From G963669295 sp963669295 (lineage in GTDB: Bacteria > Bacteroidota > Bacteroidia > Flavobacteriales_D > CALLUQ01), in assembly GCA_963669295.1 (NCBI GenBank), contig OY769938.1, positions 3,906,001-3,970,000 on the forward strand: 64,000 nucleotides of DNA, in the 5' to 3' direction. Position 1 is the stretch's first letter; each line of letters starts with the position of its first letter. The notes under the pieces are model-generated. The model did not search any database. It was not told where the DNA came from and saw nothing but the letters and a program-made list of their open reading frames with translations. This document shows positions 25,629-34,962 of this stretch, one piece after another. A program made the position numbers and the translations under genes.

Positions 25629-27179
25629 ATGGAACGATCGCAAAAAGACGTCATCGAAATCATCAACAAGGTGGAAGCGGAATTTCCAGTGCACACCATT
25701 ACCTATAAAGGCATTAGCGTATGGCCACTCGTACGCCTTTTCTTTACCTCACAATTGTTTAACGACCCCAGGCCTCTTCATTATAAGCTGCCTGAATTTA
25801 GCGTTACTGGTACTCGCCATACCATTAAAAAGCGCAAGGCACTCTATGAAAAAGTACGCGATGAAGTGGCCGTAGTGAATTGGGAAAACAATGCCAAACA
25901 ATTCAACAAGCACTATCCTATCGTTATGCTTTCTGAATCGTCGAGAAGAACAGAAGAAATTAACGGTTACAAGTATCATCGCTTGCTCGATAGCATTGCT
26001 GACCATGTTGACAACAAGGAAGATGTGCTTACCATTGAATACTCCGATAATGGAGAACGGATAAAACCAGCCTACCTGCAGCCTCAATACATCGACGATT
26101 TGTTTCGCAAGGCAGAGTATGAAGAAGAAAAACGCCATTACAAAAAACGGTTGCTTGGAGGCAAGGTATTGCAACGGGTAAAAAACTACGACCAGTTTAC
26201 TACATACCTAACAAAAAATGAGATTCCTTTTCAATGCACGGAAGCTTACATGGCTTACCGGATGGAGGAAGTGCTGCGCTACAAAGGAGTGTTCCTGGAA
26301 ATCATCAAAAAAACGACGCCTAAGGCCTTGTTTTTAGTGTGCTTTTACAGCGCCATCTCTATGGGGGCGGTATTGGCATGTAACCAAATGGGGGTGAGTG
26401 CCGTAGAATTACAGCATGGGCAGCAAGGAGATTTTCATCTAATGCATACGCATTGGGTTCATTTCCCTCCTGATGGTTACGAGTTGTTGCCCACACATTT
26501 CTGGACCTGGGGCGATTTAAGCTACCAACGCATCAATAAGTGGTGCAGTGCCAGCAAGAGGCATCATGTATTGAATGCAGGCAATGCTTGGGTAAGCTTG
26601 TGGAAAAACAACCGCATTCGGCAATTCACCACTGGAAACATTGAAATTGAAGAAAAGCGTAAAGTGTTGTTTTCCTTGCAGCCAATTGATGACCCCATTC
26701 CATCGTATGTGCTGGAAGCCATGCAGCAAACCAATGAGTTGTTGATTTGGGCAGTGCGTTTGCATCCGCAGATGTTGAATAGAAGACAGGAAATCATTGA
26801 TATTCTTGTGAAGGCAGGGTGCAAAAATGTAAATATCGACGATGCTACCAGTTTACCATTGTATCCCCTATTTAATATGGTGGATGTACATGTAACACTT
26901 TGGTCAACAACGGCATACGAAGCCCTGGCGTTTGGTGTGCATTCGGTTATTGCTCATCCTATTGGATACGATGCCATGCAGGAATATTGTGATGAAGGGA
27001 TTTTTGCCTTTGCCGACACCAGTGCAGCCATCATCAAGGCATTGGATGCTGATTATCGTTATGCTTCGGAAAAGAAAAAGTACATGCTGGTGGATGAAAC
27101 CTTGATTCGACAATACATTAGCCAGTTAATCGATAATGAATCGCGCCCCGGTAATACTGTTCGTATACAATCGCCCTGA
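25629..27179 (+). CDS. Putative glycosyltransferase, perhaps for the acidic sugar
   Basis: A 516-residue soluble protein that I do not recognise with certainty. It has a GT-B-like layout: a middle segment KALFLVCFYSAISMGA, then VELQHGQQGDF, and a C-terminal part with LWSTTAYEALAFGVHSVI and a Cys/Asp-rich EYCDEGIFAF stretch. QHG followed by a C-terminal donor-site helix also occurs in capsule and Kdo/sialyl-type transferases. Because it directly follows the acidic-sugar genes, transfer of that sugar is a reasonable guess. It is overlapped by the next gene over 44 bases. Confidence 0.6.
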   Translation: MERSQKDVIEIINKVEAEFPVHTITYKGISVWPLVRLFFTSQLFNDPRPLHYKLPEFSVTGTRHTIKKRKALYEKVRDEVAVVNWENNAKQFNKHYPIVMLSESSRRTEEINGYKYHRLLDSIADHVDNKEDVLTIEYSDNGERIKPAYLQPQYIDDLFRKAEYEEEKRHYKKRLLGGKVLQRVKNYDQFTTYLTKNEIPFQCTEAYMAYRMEEVLRYKGVFLEIIKKTTPKALFLVCFYSAISMGAVLACNQMGVSAVELQHGQQGDFHLMHTHWVHFPPDGYELLPTHFWTWGDLSYQRINKWCSASKRHHVLNAGNAWVSLWKNNRIRQFTTGNIEIEEKRKVLFSLQPIDDPIPSYVLEAMQQTNELLIWAVRLHPQMLNRRQEIIDILVKAGCKNVNIDDATSLPLYPLFNMVDVHVTLWSTTAYEALAFGVHSVIAHPIGYDAMQEYCDEGIFAFADTSAAIIKALDADYRYASEKKKYMLVDETLIRQYISQLIDNESRPGNTVRIQSP

Positions 27180-28080
27180 GCACACCAGGGAAATGCTTGA
27201 TTCATTACATGCCAACCAACTCGCCAACGAAACCACCTTATTTGTTTATTGTGATGGACCAAAGTCTAATGCTTCGTTATCGGTCATCCAACGCATTGAA
27301 AAGACAAGGGCTGTTGTGAAAGAAAAAACCTGGTGTGGAAAGGTAATTGTCATAGAAAAGAACGATAACAACGGCCCCGGCCATATGGTGATTAGTGGTG
27401 TGACAGAGGTATTGCAGCAATACGATAAAGTGATTGTGGTAGAAGATGATCTCCTGTTTTCGCCTTATTTTTTGACTTATATGAATACTGCATTGCTGAA
27501 GTATGCCCATGTAAAAAAAGTGATGCAAGTATCGGGTTACAATTTCCCGGTAAAAGCTTTCAAACGCAGCCATAGTGCTATGTTTTTACCGCTTATTAGC
27601 TCCTGGGGCTGGGGTACCTGGAAACGTGCGTGGAACCAACTGGATGTGAATGCCATTGGTTACGAAGCCCTGAAGACCAATGGTCGGCTTCGCGATAAAT
27701 TTAACCTTGATGCATCGTACAATTATGCCGATATGCTTATTGCACAAATGGAAACCACCCATGTTGATGCATGGTGCATTCGATGGTGGTGGAGCGTATT
27801 TATGAACAAGGGCATTACGTTGTTTCCCGATCACTCGCTGGTAGAAAATGTAGGATGGGATGGCTCAGGAACACATTGCGGTACCAAAAACAATTTTCCT
27901 CAACCTAATTGGGATAAACACTATTCCATCAATACATTTACGAACACCATTCGTGTAAACAATAAGGCCTACCATGCCTTAAAACATTACTTGCGCACTC
28001 ATACTGTTCCCCCACCGGCAGTCCCAAAAAACTTATGGCAGCGAGCGATATCTTTTTTAAGGAGAAAATTGAATGGGTAA
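27136..28080 (+). CDS. GT-A glycosyltransferase, tandem copy 1
   Basis: A 314-residue protein starting NRAPVILFVYNRPEHTREM. It has the metal-binding motif VVEDDLLFSPYF, then QVSGYNFPV, SSWGWGTWKRAWN and WCIRWWWSVF. These fit a GT-A glycosyltransferase related to family 2 and distantly to GnT-I. The N-terminal family motif begins at the ATG at 27136, so the 44-base overlap with the previous gene is probably real. The next gene is a close paralogue of the same length. Confidence 0.8.
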   Translation: MNRAPVILFVYNRPEHTREMLDSLHANQLANETTLFVYCDGPKSNASLSVIQRIEKTRAVVKEKTWCGKVIVIEKNDNNGPGHMVISGVTEVLQQYDKVIVVEDDLLFSPYFLTYMNTALLKYAHVKKVMQVSGYNFPVKAFKRSHSAMFLPLISSWGWGTWKRAWNQLDVNAIGYEALKTNGRLRDKFNLDASYNYADMLIAQMETTHVDAWCIRWWWSVFMNKGITLFPDHSLVENVGWDGSGTHCGTKNNFPQPNWDKHYSINTFTNTIRVNNKAYHALKHYLRTHTVPPPAVPKNLWQRAISFLRRKLNG

Positions 28081-28115
28081 CAATGGATTTTTTTTGCTAA
28101 AATTGCAACAGTCCA

Positions 28116-29060
28116 TTGAAAAGCGCCCCCATCATACTGTTTGTTTACAACCGTCTGGAACACACTCGGGCAACCTTACAATCGCTGATGGCCAATACCA
28201 TGGCAGCGGAAAGTACCTTGTATATATATTGCGATGGCCCTAAGGCCGATGCTGACGAAGCTGCATTGGCACAGTTACATGCGGTACGTCAGCTGGTAAA
28301 AGAGCACCAATGGTGTGGTACGGTAGAGGTCATCGAAAAATCGCATAACGACGGATTGGCTGCTTCCGTGATTGGCGGAGTAACAGAAGTGATTAATCAA
28401 CATGGCAAGGCCATTGTAATTGAAGACGATCTGCTGTTTTCTCCTCATTTCTTATCGTTCATGAACGAGGCGTTAACACGCTACGAACAAGATGAGCAGG
28501 TGATGCAAGTATCAGGGTATAACTTCCCGGTACCGGCTTATAAAAAAGAAAACGCCACCATGTTTTTACCCCTCACCACTACCTGGGGATGGGGTACCTG
28601 GAAGCGAGCCTGGGACTTAATGGATGTAGATGCCAAAGGCTATGAACAGCTGAAGATAAATGGAAAGATGAAAGATCGTTTCAATTTGGATAGCTCATTT
28701 AACTATGCCGATATGCTGGTAGCACAAATGGAATCAGATAGGGTTAGCTCGTGGGGCATTCGATGGTGGTGGAGTGTGTTTTTGCATAATGGCCTTGCTT
28801 TATTCCCAGACCACAGCCTGGTAAAAAATAATGGTTGGGATGGCTCTGGGGTGCATTGTGGCGATGAAGACCCTTTTGAGGACAAACATTGGCAGGCCGA
28901 TTATCAGGTCGAATACTTCGTTACCGATATTGAGGTAGAACGAGATAATTACCAACAGCTTAAAAACTACTTGCGAACACAAACCACACCTCCAGCACAA
29001 GCACATCAAACGGTAATGCGACGCGGTATTTCCTTCTTAAAGAGGAAACTCGGTAATTAA
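28116..29060 (+). CDS. GT-A glycosyltransferase, tandem copy 2
   Basis: A 314-residue paralogue of the preceding gene: PIILFVYNRLEHTRATL, VIEDDLLFSPHF, QVSGYNFPV, TWGWGTWKRAWD and the region ending GWDGSGVHCG are nearly identical in layout. No ATG precedes the family N-terminus, so translation probably begins at TTG 28116. The copies differ most in the middle and at the end, which suggests different acceptors or donors after duplication. Confidence 0.8.
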   Translation: MKSAPIILFVYNRLEHTRATLQSLMANTMAAESTLYIYCDGPKADADEAALAQLHAVRQLVKEHQWCGTVEVIEKSHNDGLAASVIGGVTEVINQHGKAIVIEDDLLFSPHFLSFMNEALTRYEQDEQVMQVSGYNFPVPAYKKENATMFLPLTTTWGWGTWKRAWDLMDVDAKGYEQLKINGKMKDRFNLDSSFNYADMLVAQMESDRVSSWGIRWWWSVFLHNGLALFPDHSLVKNNGWDGSGVHCGDEDPFEDKHWQADYQVEYFVTDIEVERDNYQQLKNYLRTQTTPPAQAHQTVMRRGISFLKRKLGN

Positions 29061-29097
29061 TTGATTATTTTTGTAACATTGCTTCAAAACACACAAC

Positions 29098-29718
29098 TTG
29101 CTATCGCGCATCAAACAATTATTCACCGGCTCCCCGCCCAAACCACGGTCTAAAAAAGACCTTTACCTCGAAAAGGGATGGCTAACCATAGGCGCCAATA
29201 GCATTACTCAAAATTTAAAAGTAGAATTGCGTACGCCTCAGGGTAATGCGCCTTATGTTACCATTGGCGAAGGCTGTGTAATGGAAGGCAAGTTTGTAGT
29301 AGAAACTTCCAATGGCCGCATCAGCGTGGGCAACAACACCTTTATTGGAGGCAGCATGTTTGTGTGTGCTGAAGAGATTGAAATAGGTTCCGACATTATG
29401 TTTTCGTGGGGATGTACCATCATCGATACCGATGCTCATTCGTTGAATTGGAAAGACCGGGTAGATGATGTTAAAGATTGGAAAAGAGGGCTGGAAGAAG
29501 GGGCACCAGGGAAACACAAGCAATGGAGCAAAGTAGTATCGAAGAAAATTACCATTCAAGACAAGGCATGGATTGGCTTCAATACCATTATTGTGAAAGG
29601 AGTAACCATTGGAGAAGGGGCGGTAGTAGCTGCAGGAAGTGTAGTCACAAAAGACGTGGAGCCCTACACCCTGGTAGGAGGTAATCCAGCGAAAATGATA
29701 AAAGCATTGGAGCGATGA
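29098..29718 (+). CDS. Hexapeptide-repeat acyltransferase
   Basis: A 206-residue protein with left-handed beta-helix repeats (VSIGNNTFIGGS, then IDTDAHSLNW, AWIGFNTIIVKGVTIGEGAVV) and the usual VGGNPAKMIK end. It is related to maltose/galactoside acetyltransferases and probably acetylates a sugar of the glycan. No ATG lies upstream in frame, so TTG at 29098 is the likely start. Its end overlaps the next gene by four bases. Confidence 0.85.
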   Translation: MLSRIKQLFTGSPPKPRSKKDLYLEKGWLTIGANSITQNLKVELRTPQGNAPYVTIGEGCVMEGKFVVETSNGRISVGNNTFIGGSMFVCAEEIEIGSDIMFSWGCTIIDTDAHSLNWKDRVDDVKDWKRGLEEGAPGKHKQWSKVVSKKITIQDKAWIGFNTIIVKGVTIGEGAVVAAGSVVTKDVEPYTLVGGNPAKMIKALER

Positions 29719-30599
29719 GCCAAATGACCTGGGAAGAAATCATCATTCAAATACGTACCCAACCCGAATTCAAGGAGCTGGTGGAACAAGCTTATTTTGA
29801 GGCTGACTTGCCTTTGAACATTGATCGTTTTAAAAACAGTGAAGAATATGCCGCCACCAAAGCGGTGATGCAGCGCTACGCTGGTAAAGGAGTACTTTCT
29901 ATTGCCGATATTGGTTCGGGAAATGGCATAAGCGCCGTTTCGTTTGCACTTGATGGGCATGCCGTTACAGCCATAGAGCCCGATACTAGCAATACTATTG
30001 GCAGTGGGGCTATTCGGATGTTAAAAGATCATTACCAACTCGATCAACTTACCGTGCTCGATTCTTTTGGTGAAAACCTACCGTTGAACGACAATAGTTT
30101 TGATGTAGTATACATTCGTCAAGCGATGCATCATGCAGCTAACTTGCAACAGTTTGTAGCTGAGGCCGCACGCATTTTAAAACCGGGAGGACTATTGCTT
30201 ACGGTTCGCGACCATGTGGTTTATGATGCAAAAGACAAAGCTTGGTTCCTTGAAACTCACGCCTTGCATAAATTTTATGGTGGTGAAAATGCTTTTACAA
30301 GGAAGGAATACCAGGAAGCCATTGTTGCTGCGGGATTATCGGTAAAAGAAGTGTTAGCGCATTACGATTCAGTCATCAATTACGCCCCTATGACCCAACA
30401 GGAGTTTGAAGAAAAACAAGCTGCGTTTAAAGCAAAAGTAGGGGAGGGGTTGCGCAAAAAGGTAGGCCCACTGGCCAACATCGGGTGGATAAAAGAAAAG
30501 CATTATGAACGTACTACAGCGAAGTATGGCGGTTTTTTCGACGAAACCAAAGTACCTGGAAGGCTGTACACCTTTATCGCCATAAAGCAAGGAGCATGA
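29715..30599 (+). CDS. Class I SAM-dependent methyltransferase
   Basis: A 294-residue methyltransferase with motif I IADIGSGNGISAVSFA (about residues 63-78), an acidic motif II (AIEPD) and motif IV region FDVVYIRQAMHHA. It overlaps both neighbours by four bases (ATGA at each end), so it is co-expressed with the acyltransferase and the epimerase. A sugar or glycan acceptor is inferred from context only. Confidence 0.85.
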   Translation: MSQMTWEEIIIQIRTQPEFKELVEQAYFEADLPLNIDRFKNSEEYAATKAVMQRYAGKGVLSIADIGSGNGISAVSFALDGHAVTAIEPDTSNTIGSGAIRMLKDHYQLDQLTVLDSFGENLPLNDNSFDVVYIRQAMHHAANLQQFVAEAARILKPGGLLLTVRDHVVYDAKDKAWFLETHALHKFYGGENAFTRKEYQEAIVAAGLSVKEVLAHYDSVINYAPMTQQEFEEKQAAFKAKVGEGLRKKVGPLANIGWIKEKHYERTTAKYGGFFDETKVPGRLYTFIAIKQGA

Positions 30600-31486
30600 A
30601 AATCATTGTGGTAGGAGCCAAAGGATTTATTGGAGCCAAATGTATGGCCTACTTTGGTGCACTTGGTCATGAAGTGGTGGGAGCCGACATCCATGCTGGC
30701 GATGGACGTTATCTACAGGTAGATGCACAAGACCCTGACTTCGAGCCGTTGCTGGAAACCCATAGCGATGCTTTGGTGTGCATTAATGCTTCTGGTTCTG
30801 CCCACGTAGGCTTTTCGTTCGAAGAGCCTCATCAAGATTTTAACCTCAATGTGGCCAATGTATGCAAGCTCATCAGTGCCATTAAAAAGTACAGCCCGCA
30901 ATGTAAATTCATTAACCTCAGCAGTGCTGCAGTGTATGGCAACCCCAACTACCTGCCTGTGGATGAAGCACACCCCATGAACCCGCTTTCGCCCTATGGC
31001 TTTCATAAGTTTCAAAGCGAATTGATTTGTAAAGAGTACGCCCAGTACTTTGGAGTAAGCACTTGCAGCCTACGCATCTTTTCGGCCTACGGACCGGGAT
31101 TGAAGAAGCAATTGTTTTGGGACGTATATCAAAAATCGTTGCGCGGTGCCATCGAACTTTTTGGCACGGGAGAAGAAAGTCGCGACTTTATTTACATCGA
31201 CGATTTGGTGTATGCCATCGATTGTGTGATACAGCGTTCGGTCTTTAAAGGGGAAACCATCAACATCGCCTCAGGTACAGAAACTACTATTAAAGATGCG
31301 ACTAACGAATTGGTTGCTTATCTTAGCCCCAATATTGGAGTTACCTTCAACCAACAAGTAAAAGAAGGGGACCCCAAAAACTGGCGGGCCAACATCGATC
31401 AACTGAAAGCATTGGGCTTTGTCTCTAACGTAAGTTTTTCCGCCGGCATTAAACAGTATGCGGCATGGGTAAAAGACCTCGAATAG
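30596..31486 (+). CDS. NAD-dependent epimerase/dehydratase (extended SDR)
   Basis: A 296-residue nucleotide-sugar-modifying enzyme with the Gly-rich motif IIVVGAKGFIGAKC, an Asp (GADIHAG) for NAD binding, the Ser of LSSAAVYG and the catalytic Tyr-x-x-x-Lys of YGFHK. The substrate could be a UDP- or GDP-sugar and cannot be fixed from sequence. It overlaps the next glycosyltransferase by 22 bases. Confidence 0.87.
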   Translation: MKIIVVGAKGFIGAKCMAYFGALGHEVVGADIHAGDGRYLQVDAQDPDFEPLLETHSDALVCINASGSAHVGFSFEEPHQDFNLNVANVCKLISAIKKYSPQCKFINLSSAAVYGNPNYLPVDEAHPMNPLSPYGFHKFQSELICKEYAQYFGVSTCSLRIFSAYGPGLKKQLFWDVYQKSLRGAIELFGTGEESRDFIYIDDLVYAIDCVIQRSVFKGETINIASGTETTIKDATNELVAYLSPNIGVTFNQQVKEGDPKNWRANIDQLKALGFVSNVSFSAGIKQYAAWVKDLE

Positions 31487-32616
31487 GCATCTTTTTTGTG
31501 TTTGACGAAAACTGGGTGGGTGGTTCCTACTACCTCATGAACCTTGTCAATGCCCTCAACCATCTTGATGAAGCGGATCAACCCGATGTGGTGATTTTAT
31601 CGTGGGAAGAAAAAGACTTTCAGCGCATGCAACAAACAGGGTACCCTCGGTTGTCGTTTTTCGACTTGTCGATGAAACCAGGCATAGGAGGCCGGGCAGT
31701 GAACAAGATTCTGCGCCCCTTAACGGGCAAAAATGTGGTGAAACGCACCCATGTGCCTGCCGACCTGGTCGACATGGTATTTCCCTACAACGGCAACGAG
31801 AAGTTCGATCTTGTGCCTAAAAAAGTATATTGGGTGCCCGACTTTCAAGAGCACTACTTGCCCCAATTCTTTACCGAAAAAGAATTGAACAAACGCAAAA
31901 GCTACCAGGCAGCACTTTCGCAAACCACCCACACCCTGGTGCTGAGTAGTAAAAGCGCGCAAGACGATTATCACCAGTTTTTTCCTGCAGCGAAAAACCG
32001 TACTGCAGTACTCAATTTTGCTGTAACACATCCCAGATACGATCAATTAGACATTGCACAATTGCGTGAAAAATTCAATATTACAGCCCCTTACTACATG
32101 GTGCCCAACCAGTTTTGGGCACATAAAAATCATTTCTTAGTACTCAAGGCCATTGCAGCCTTAAAGGAACAAGAATTAACCTACCAGGTGGTATTTACTG
32201 GTAAGGAGTACGACAACCGTAACCCCGACTATTACGATCAACTGCAAGCATTCATCCAGGCCAACGGCATTGAAAGTTATGTGCGTTTTCTGGGTTTCAT
32301 TGATCGCGATGAGCAATTGCAATTGATGAACAATGCCATGGCCGTTATTCAACCCTCGTTGTTTGAAGGGTGGAGCACCGTTGTGGAAGACAGCAAGGCC
32401 ATGGGGCAGTACATTCTGGCTTCTAACTTTAAAGTGCACCTGGAACAGCTGTATGTTAACCATCGTTTTTTCGATCCGGAGTCGGTGGAGGAGTTAAGTG
32501 CCTTGATGCAAGAAGGCATTGCCCATGGATTTGATCGAGAAAATTTGGATTACTCCTTGAACGTAAAGAAATTTGCAGCAGACTTTGTAAGCATTGTTCG
32601 GAATGAATTGGCCTAA
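31465..32616 (+). CDS. Family 4-type glycosyltransferase (GT-B)
   Basis: A 383-residue GT-B protein. The N-terminus IGIFFVFDENWVGGSYYLMN contains the donor-domain Gly loop, and the C-terminal domain has VRFLGFIDRDEQL and the nucleotide-site motif PSLFEGWSTVVEDSKAMG with the expected E-x7-E spacing. It probably transfers a hexose from a nucleotide donor to the lipid-linked chain. The start at 31465 lies inside the preceding gene. Confidence 0.9.
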   Translation: MGKRPRIGIFFVFDENWVGGSYYLMNLVNALNHLDEADQPDVVILSWEEKDFQRMQQTGYPRLSFFDLSMKPGIGGRAVNKILRPLTGKNVVKRTHVPADLVDMVFPYNGNEKFDLVPKKVYWVPDFQEHYLPQFFTEKELNKRKSYQAALSQTTHTLVLSSKSAQDDYHQFFPAAKNRTAVLNFAVTHPRYDQLDIAQLREKFNITAPYYMVPNQFWAHKNHFLVLKAIAALKEQELTYQVVFTGKEYDNRNPDYYDQLQAFIQANGIESYVRFLGFIDRDEQLQLMNNAMAVIQPSLFEGWSTVVEDSKAMGQYILASNFKVHLEQLYVNHRFFDPESVEELSALMQEGIAHGFDRENLDYSLNVKKFAADFVSIVRNELA

Positions 32617-33619
32617 AATAACCATCATTACTCCCAGCTATAACCAGGGAGAGTTCATTGAAGAAACCATTCTTTCCATCATCAACCAAAATTACCCCAA
32701 CTTAGAATACATCATTATTGATGGTGGTAGCACCGACAATACGGTAGACATCATCAAACAATATGAAGCACATATTGCCTATTGGGTAAGCGAGCCCGAC
32801 GAAGGACAAAGCCATGCTATTAACAAAGGTCTGGAGCGTGCTACTGGCGATATCATTAACTGGCTCAATAGCGATGATTACTATTACCCTGATGCATTAA
32901 AGCGGGTGGCCGAACATTTTGCCGACCCTTCCATTACCTGTGTGGGTGGGCGTACTCGTGTGTTTGGCCCCAATACCGAATTCTTTGTAGAGGGCACCTT
33001 TGTAGGGAAAAACCTGCAACAAACCATGTGCTATACCCACATCGAACAACCTGCTACCTTTTTCCGTAAATCGGCTGTAGACAAGATGGGCATGCTATCC
33101 AAAGACATTCACTTTGTAATGGACAAAGAATGGTGGTTGAAGTATATCTTTCACTTTGGACTGGATGGAGTAAAAAAGGTGGAAGACATTTATATTAACT
33201 TTCGCCATCACGATGACAGCAAGACCATTGCAGCCTCTGATAAGTTCTACATCGATTATGCCACCTTACTGCATTCCATGGCCGAGCAAAAGGAATTGAA
33301 CGGTTATATGAAGTTGCTGGGCACCAAGCACAAGATCAATGTGAATTTTGAATTTACGTGCACTGCTTTTGATGCCATTGATAAAGCACAGGTAGAACGT
33401 ATGATCATCACCTACCTCTTAAAGCGTGGCGGCCTCATCTTTACCGAACGCGACTTTAATCATGCCAAACAACTGTTACTACAAGTAGACTTTTCCCGGT
33501 TTGAGCTGGATGAAAAAGAGCAGGCCTGGTTGCAAAATATCAAAACACAAGTGAGCGGCAAAACCTGGCTTACTTTTAGGGTAGCCCGCAAAGCTAAGTG
33601 GGTGCTGGGAAAAAAATAA
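32603..33619 (+). CDS. Family 2 glycosyltransferase
   Basis: A 338-residue GT-A enzyme with PKITIITPSYNQGEFIEETI at the N-terminus, IIIDGGSTDNTV, and the donor-metal motif LNSDDYYYPDA. I start at ATG 32603, which overlaps the previous gene by 14 bases; the TTG at 32594 would add three residues. It closes the first polysaccharide gene series. Confidence 0.92.
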   Translation: MNWPKITIITPSYNQGEFIEETILSIINQNYPNLEYIIIDGGSTDNTVDIIKQYEAHIAYWVSEPDEGQSHAINKGLERATGDIINWLNSDDYYYPDALKRVAEHFADPSITCVGGRTRVFGPNTEFFVEGTFVGKNLQQTMCYTHIEQPATFFRKSAVDKMGMLSKDIHFVMDKEWWLKYIFHFGLDGVKKVEDIYINFRHHDDSKTIAASDKFYIDYATLLHSMAEQKELNGYMKLLGTKHKINVNFEFTCTAFDAIDKAQVERMIITYLLKRGGLIFTERDFNHAKQLLLQVDFSRFELDEKEQAWLQNIKTQVSGKTWLTFRVARKAKWVLGKK

Positions 33620-33753
33620 GCTCCTTTAACTGCTTTAAGTTATTGTATTTGTGGCCGTGTTTTTTACTTGTTGTTTTCCGAGCAAAGAATTACTTTCATA
33701 GCTTAACCACTATCTCTTATTCGATGCGAAACACCATTGGCGTTTTTAAAAGC

Positions 33754-34359
33754 ATGAAAGTACTCGGCATACTTCTCTTATTTTTTCCTCTGGTAACCTT
33801 AGGTCAGGAAAAGAAAATCACCGTTACCCTCCATTCCATTAAAGGGTATGATGGGCATGAAGACTTTGCCCAAAAAGCCATTGCTAAATTAGAAGCAGTG
33901 CTCAACTCTACCGAGTTTGAACAAAAGGTATTGAAGGGAAAATTCAAGCGTACCAACAAATTGAGCAACCAGGCATTGTACAACACCATTATGCAAGCCA
34001 AAGAAGTACAGGGGCCAGGAGGCAAAGATCAGGTGGTAGACTTAAGGGTACGCACCATTACGCTTGAACTGGATGGACAAAAATGGATGAACAACTGCGA
34101 ATTGGACTCCAACGCAGGTACAATAGGCATTGATGGGAAAGGCGATGGTATTACTGCGATTTGTCCGCAACGCCTCGAATTATGGCATCAGCGTGATAGC
34201 ATTGGAGACTTAGCCGGCCATTACATGCACGAGTATATGCACATCATTGGTTTTAGCCATAGCTGGTATAAGAAGCGCAAATCAGCCGTATACAAGGTAG
34301 GCTATATTGTGCGCGATTTGCTGCGGAGAGACACTCCATTGCACCCCATTACTCCATAA
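33754..34359 (+). CDS. Secreted zinc metalloprotease with metzincin motif
   Basis: A 201-residue protein with a signal peptide (1-18, ending LGQ) and the complete metzincin zinc motif His159-Glu-x-x-His163-x-x-Gly166-x-x-His169 in HEYMHIIGFSH. Two cysteines (114 and 137) could form a disulfide. It is shorter than most secreted metzincins and has no sorting domain, so it probably acts in the periplasm. I chose the ATG at 33754 because the signal peptide begins there; an ATG at 33724 is possible. No operon partner is clear. Confidence 0.75.
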   Translation: MKVLGILLLFFPLVTLGQEKKITVTLHSIKGYDGHEDFAQKAIAKLEAVLNSTEFEQKVLKGKFKRTNKLSNQALYNTIMQAKEVQGPGGKDQVVDLRVRTITLELDGQKWMNNCELDSNAGTIGIDGKGDGITAICPQRLELWHQRDSIGDLAGHYMHEYMHIIGFSHSWYKKRKSAVYKVGYIVRDLLRRDTPLHPITP

Positions 34360-34486
34360 AGCATAATTCGCACAACGCGTAATAGCTAAAATCTATTGCC
34401 TCATAAAAACAATCAATTGAGTTTATGATGTGAAGCGCCCATCAACTCCGATCTTTGTGTTAACAAACAACCTAAAACACAAACAA

Positions 34487-34957
34487 ATGAAAAATTTAAT
34501 CGGAATTGATCGCGAAAAAGCAAACGTGTTAAGTACACAACTCAATACCTTGTTGGCCAACTACCAATTGTTTTATCAAAACTTACGTGGATTGCACTGG
34601 AACATTAAAGGCAGGGAGTTTTTTGAGTTGCACCTTAAGTTCGAAGAATTATACAACGATGCCGTCATTAAGGTAGATGAAATTGCAGAGCGCGTGCTTA
34701 CCCTGGAGGGAGAACCCTTGCATACTTTTTCAGACTATCTCCATACCGCTGAAATAAAAGAAACAAAGGGAATTACGGTAGGCAGTGAAGGCGTAGCCAT
34801 TGTGATCCAAAACTTTTCGGTACTCATTGCACTCGAACGTGCCATCTTAAGCCTGGCGTCCGATGCCGACGATGAAGGAACGGTAAGCTTAATGAGCGAC
34901 TACATTTCTGAAACAGAAAAAACCTTGTGGATGCTGAATGCTTATTTGAACGCATAA
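34487..34957 (+). CDS. dps: Dps-family DNA-binding ferritin-like protein
   Basis: A 156-residue Dps protein. The dinuclear ferroxidase site residues are His37, His49, Asp64 and Glu68, with the 12-15-4 spacing of the family. Dps stores iron using hydrogen peroxide and protects DNA in stress or starvation. The ATG at 34487 gives the typical short N-terminus. It ends five bases before the convergent gene on the minus strand and is probably transcribed alone. Confidence 0.95.
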   Translation: MKNLIGIDREKANVLSTQLNTLLANYQLFYQNLRGLHWNIKGREFFELHLKFEELYNDAVIKVDEIAERVLTLEGEPLHTFSDYLHTAEIKETKGITVGSEGVAIVIQNFSVLIALERAILSLASDADDEGTVSLMSDYISETEKTLWMLNAYLNA

Positions 34958-34962
34958 GCAAC

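Noticed and set aside
34450..34457. Possible -7 box GATCTTTG upstream of dps
   Set aside because: It has one mismatch at the first base and the nearest TTG is 30 bases away, outside the usual spacing.
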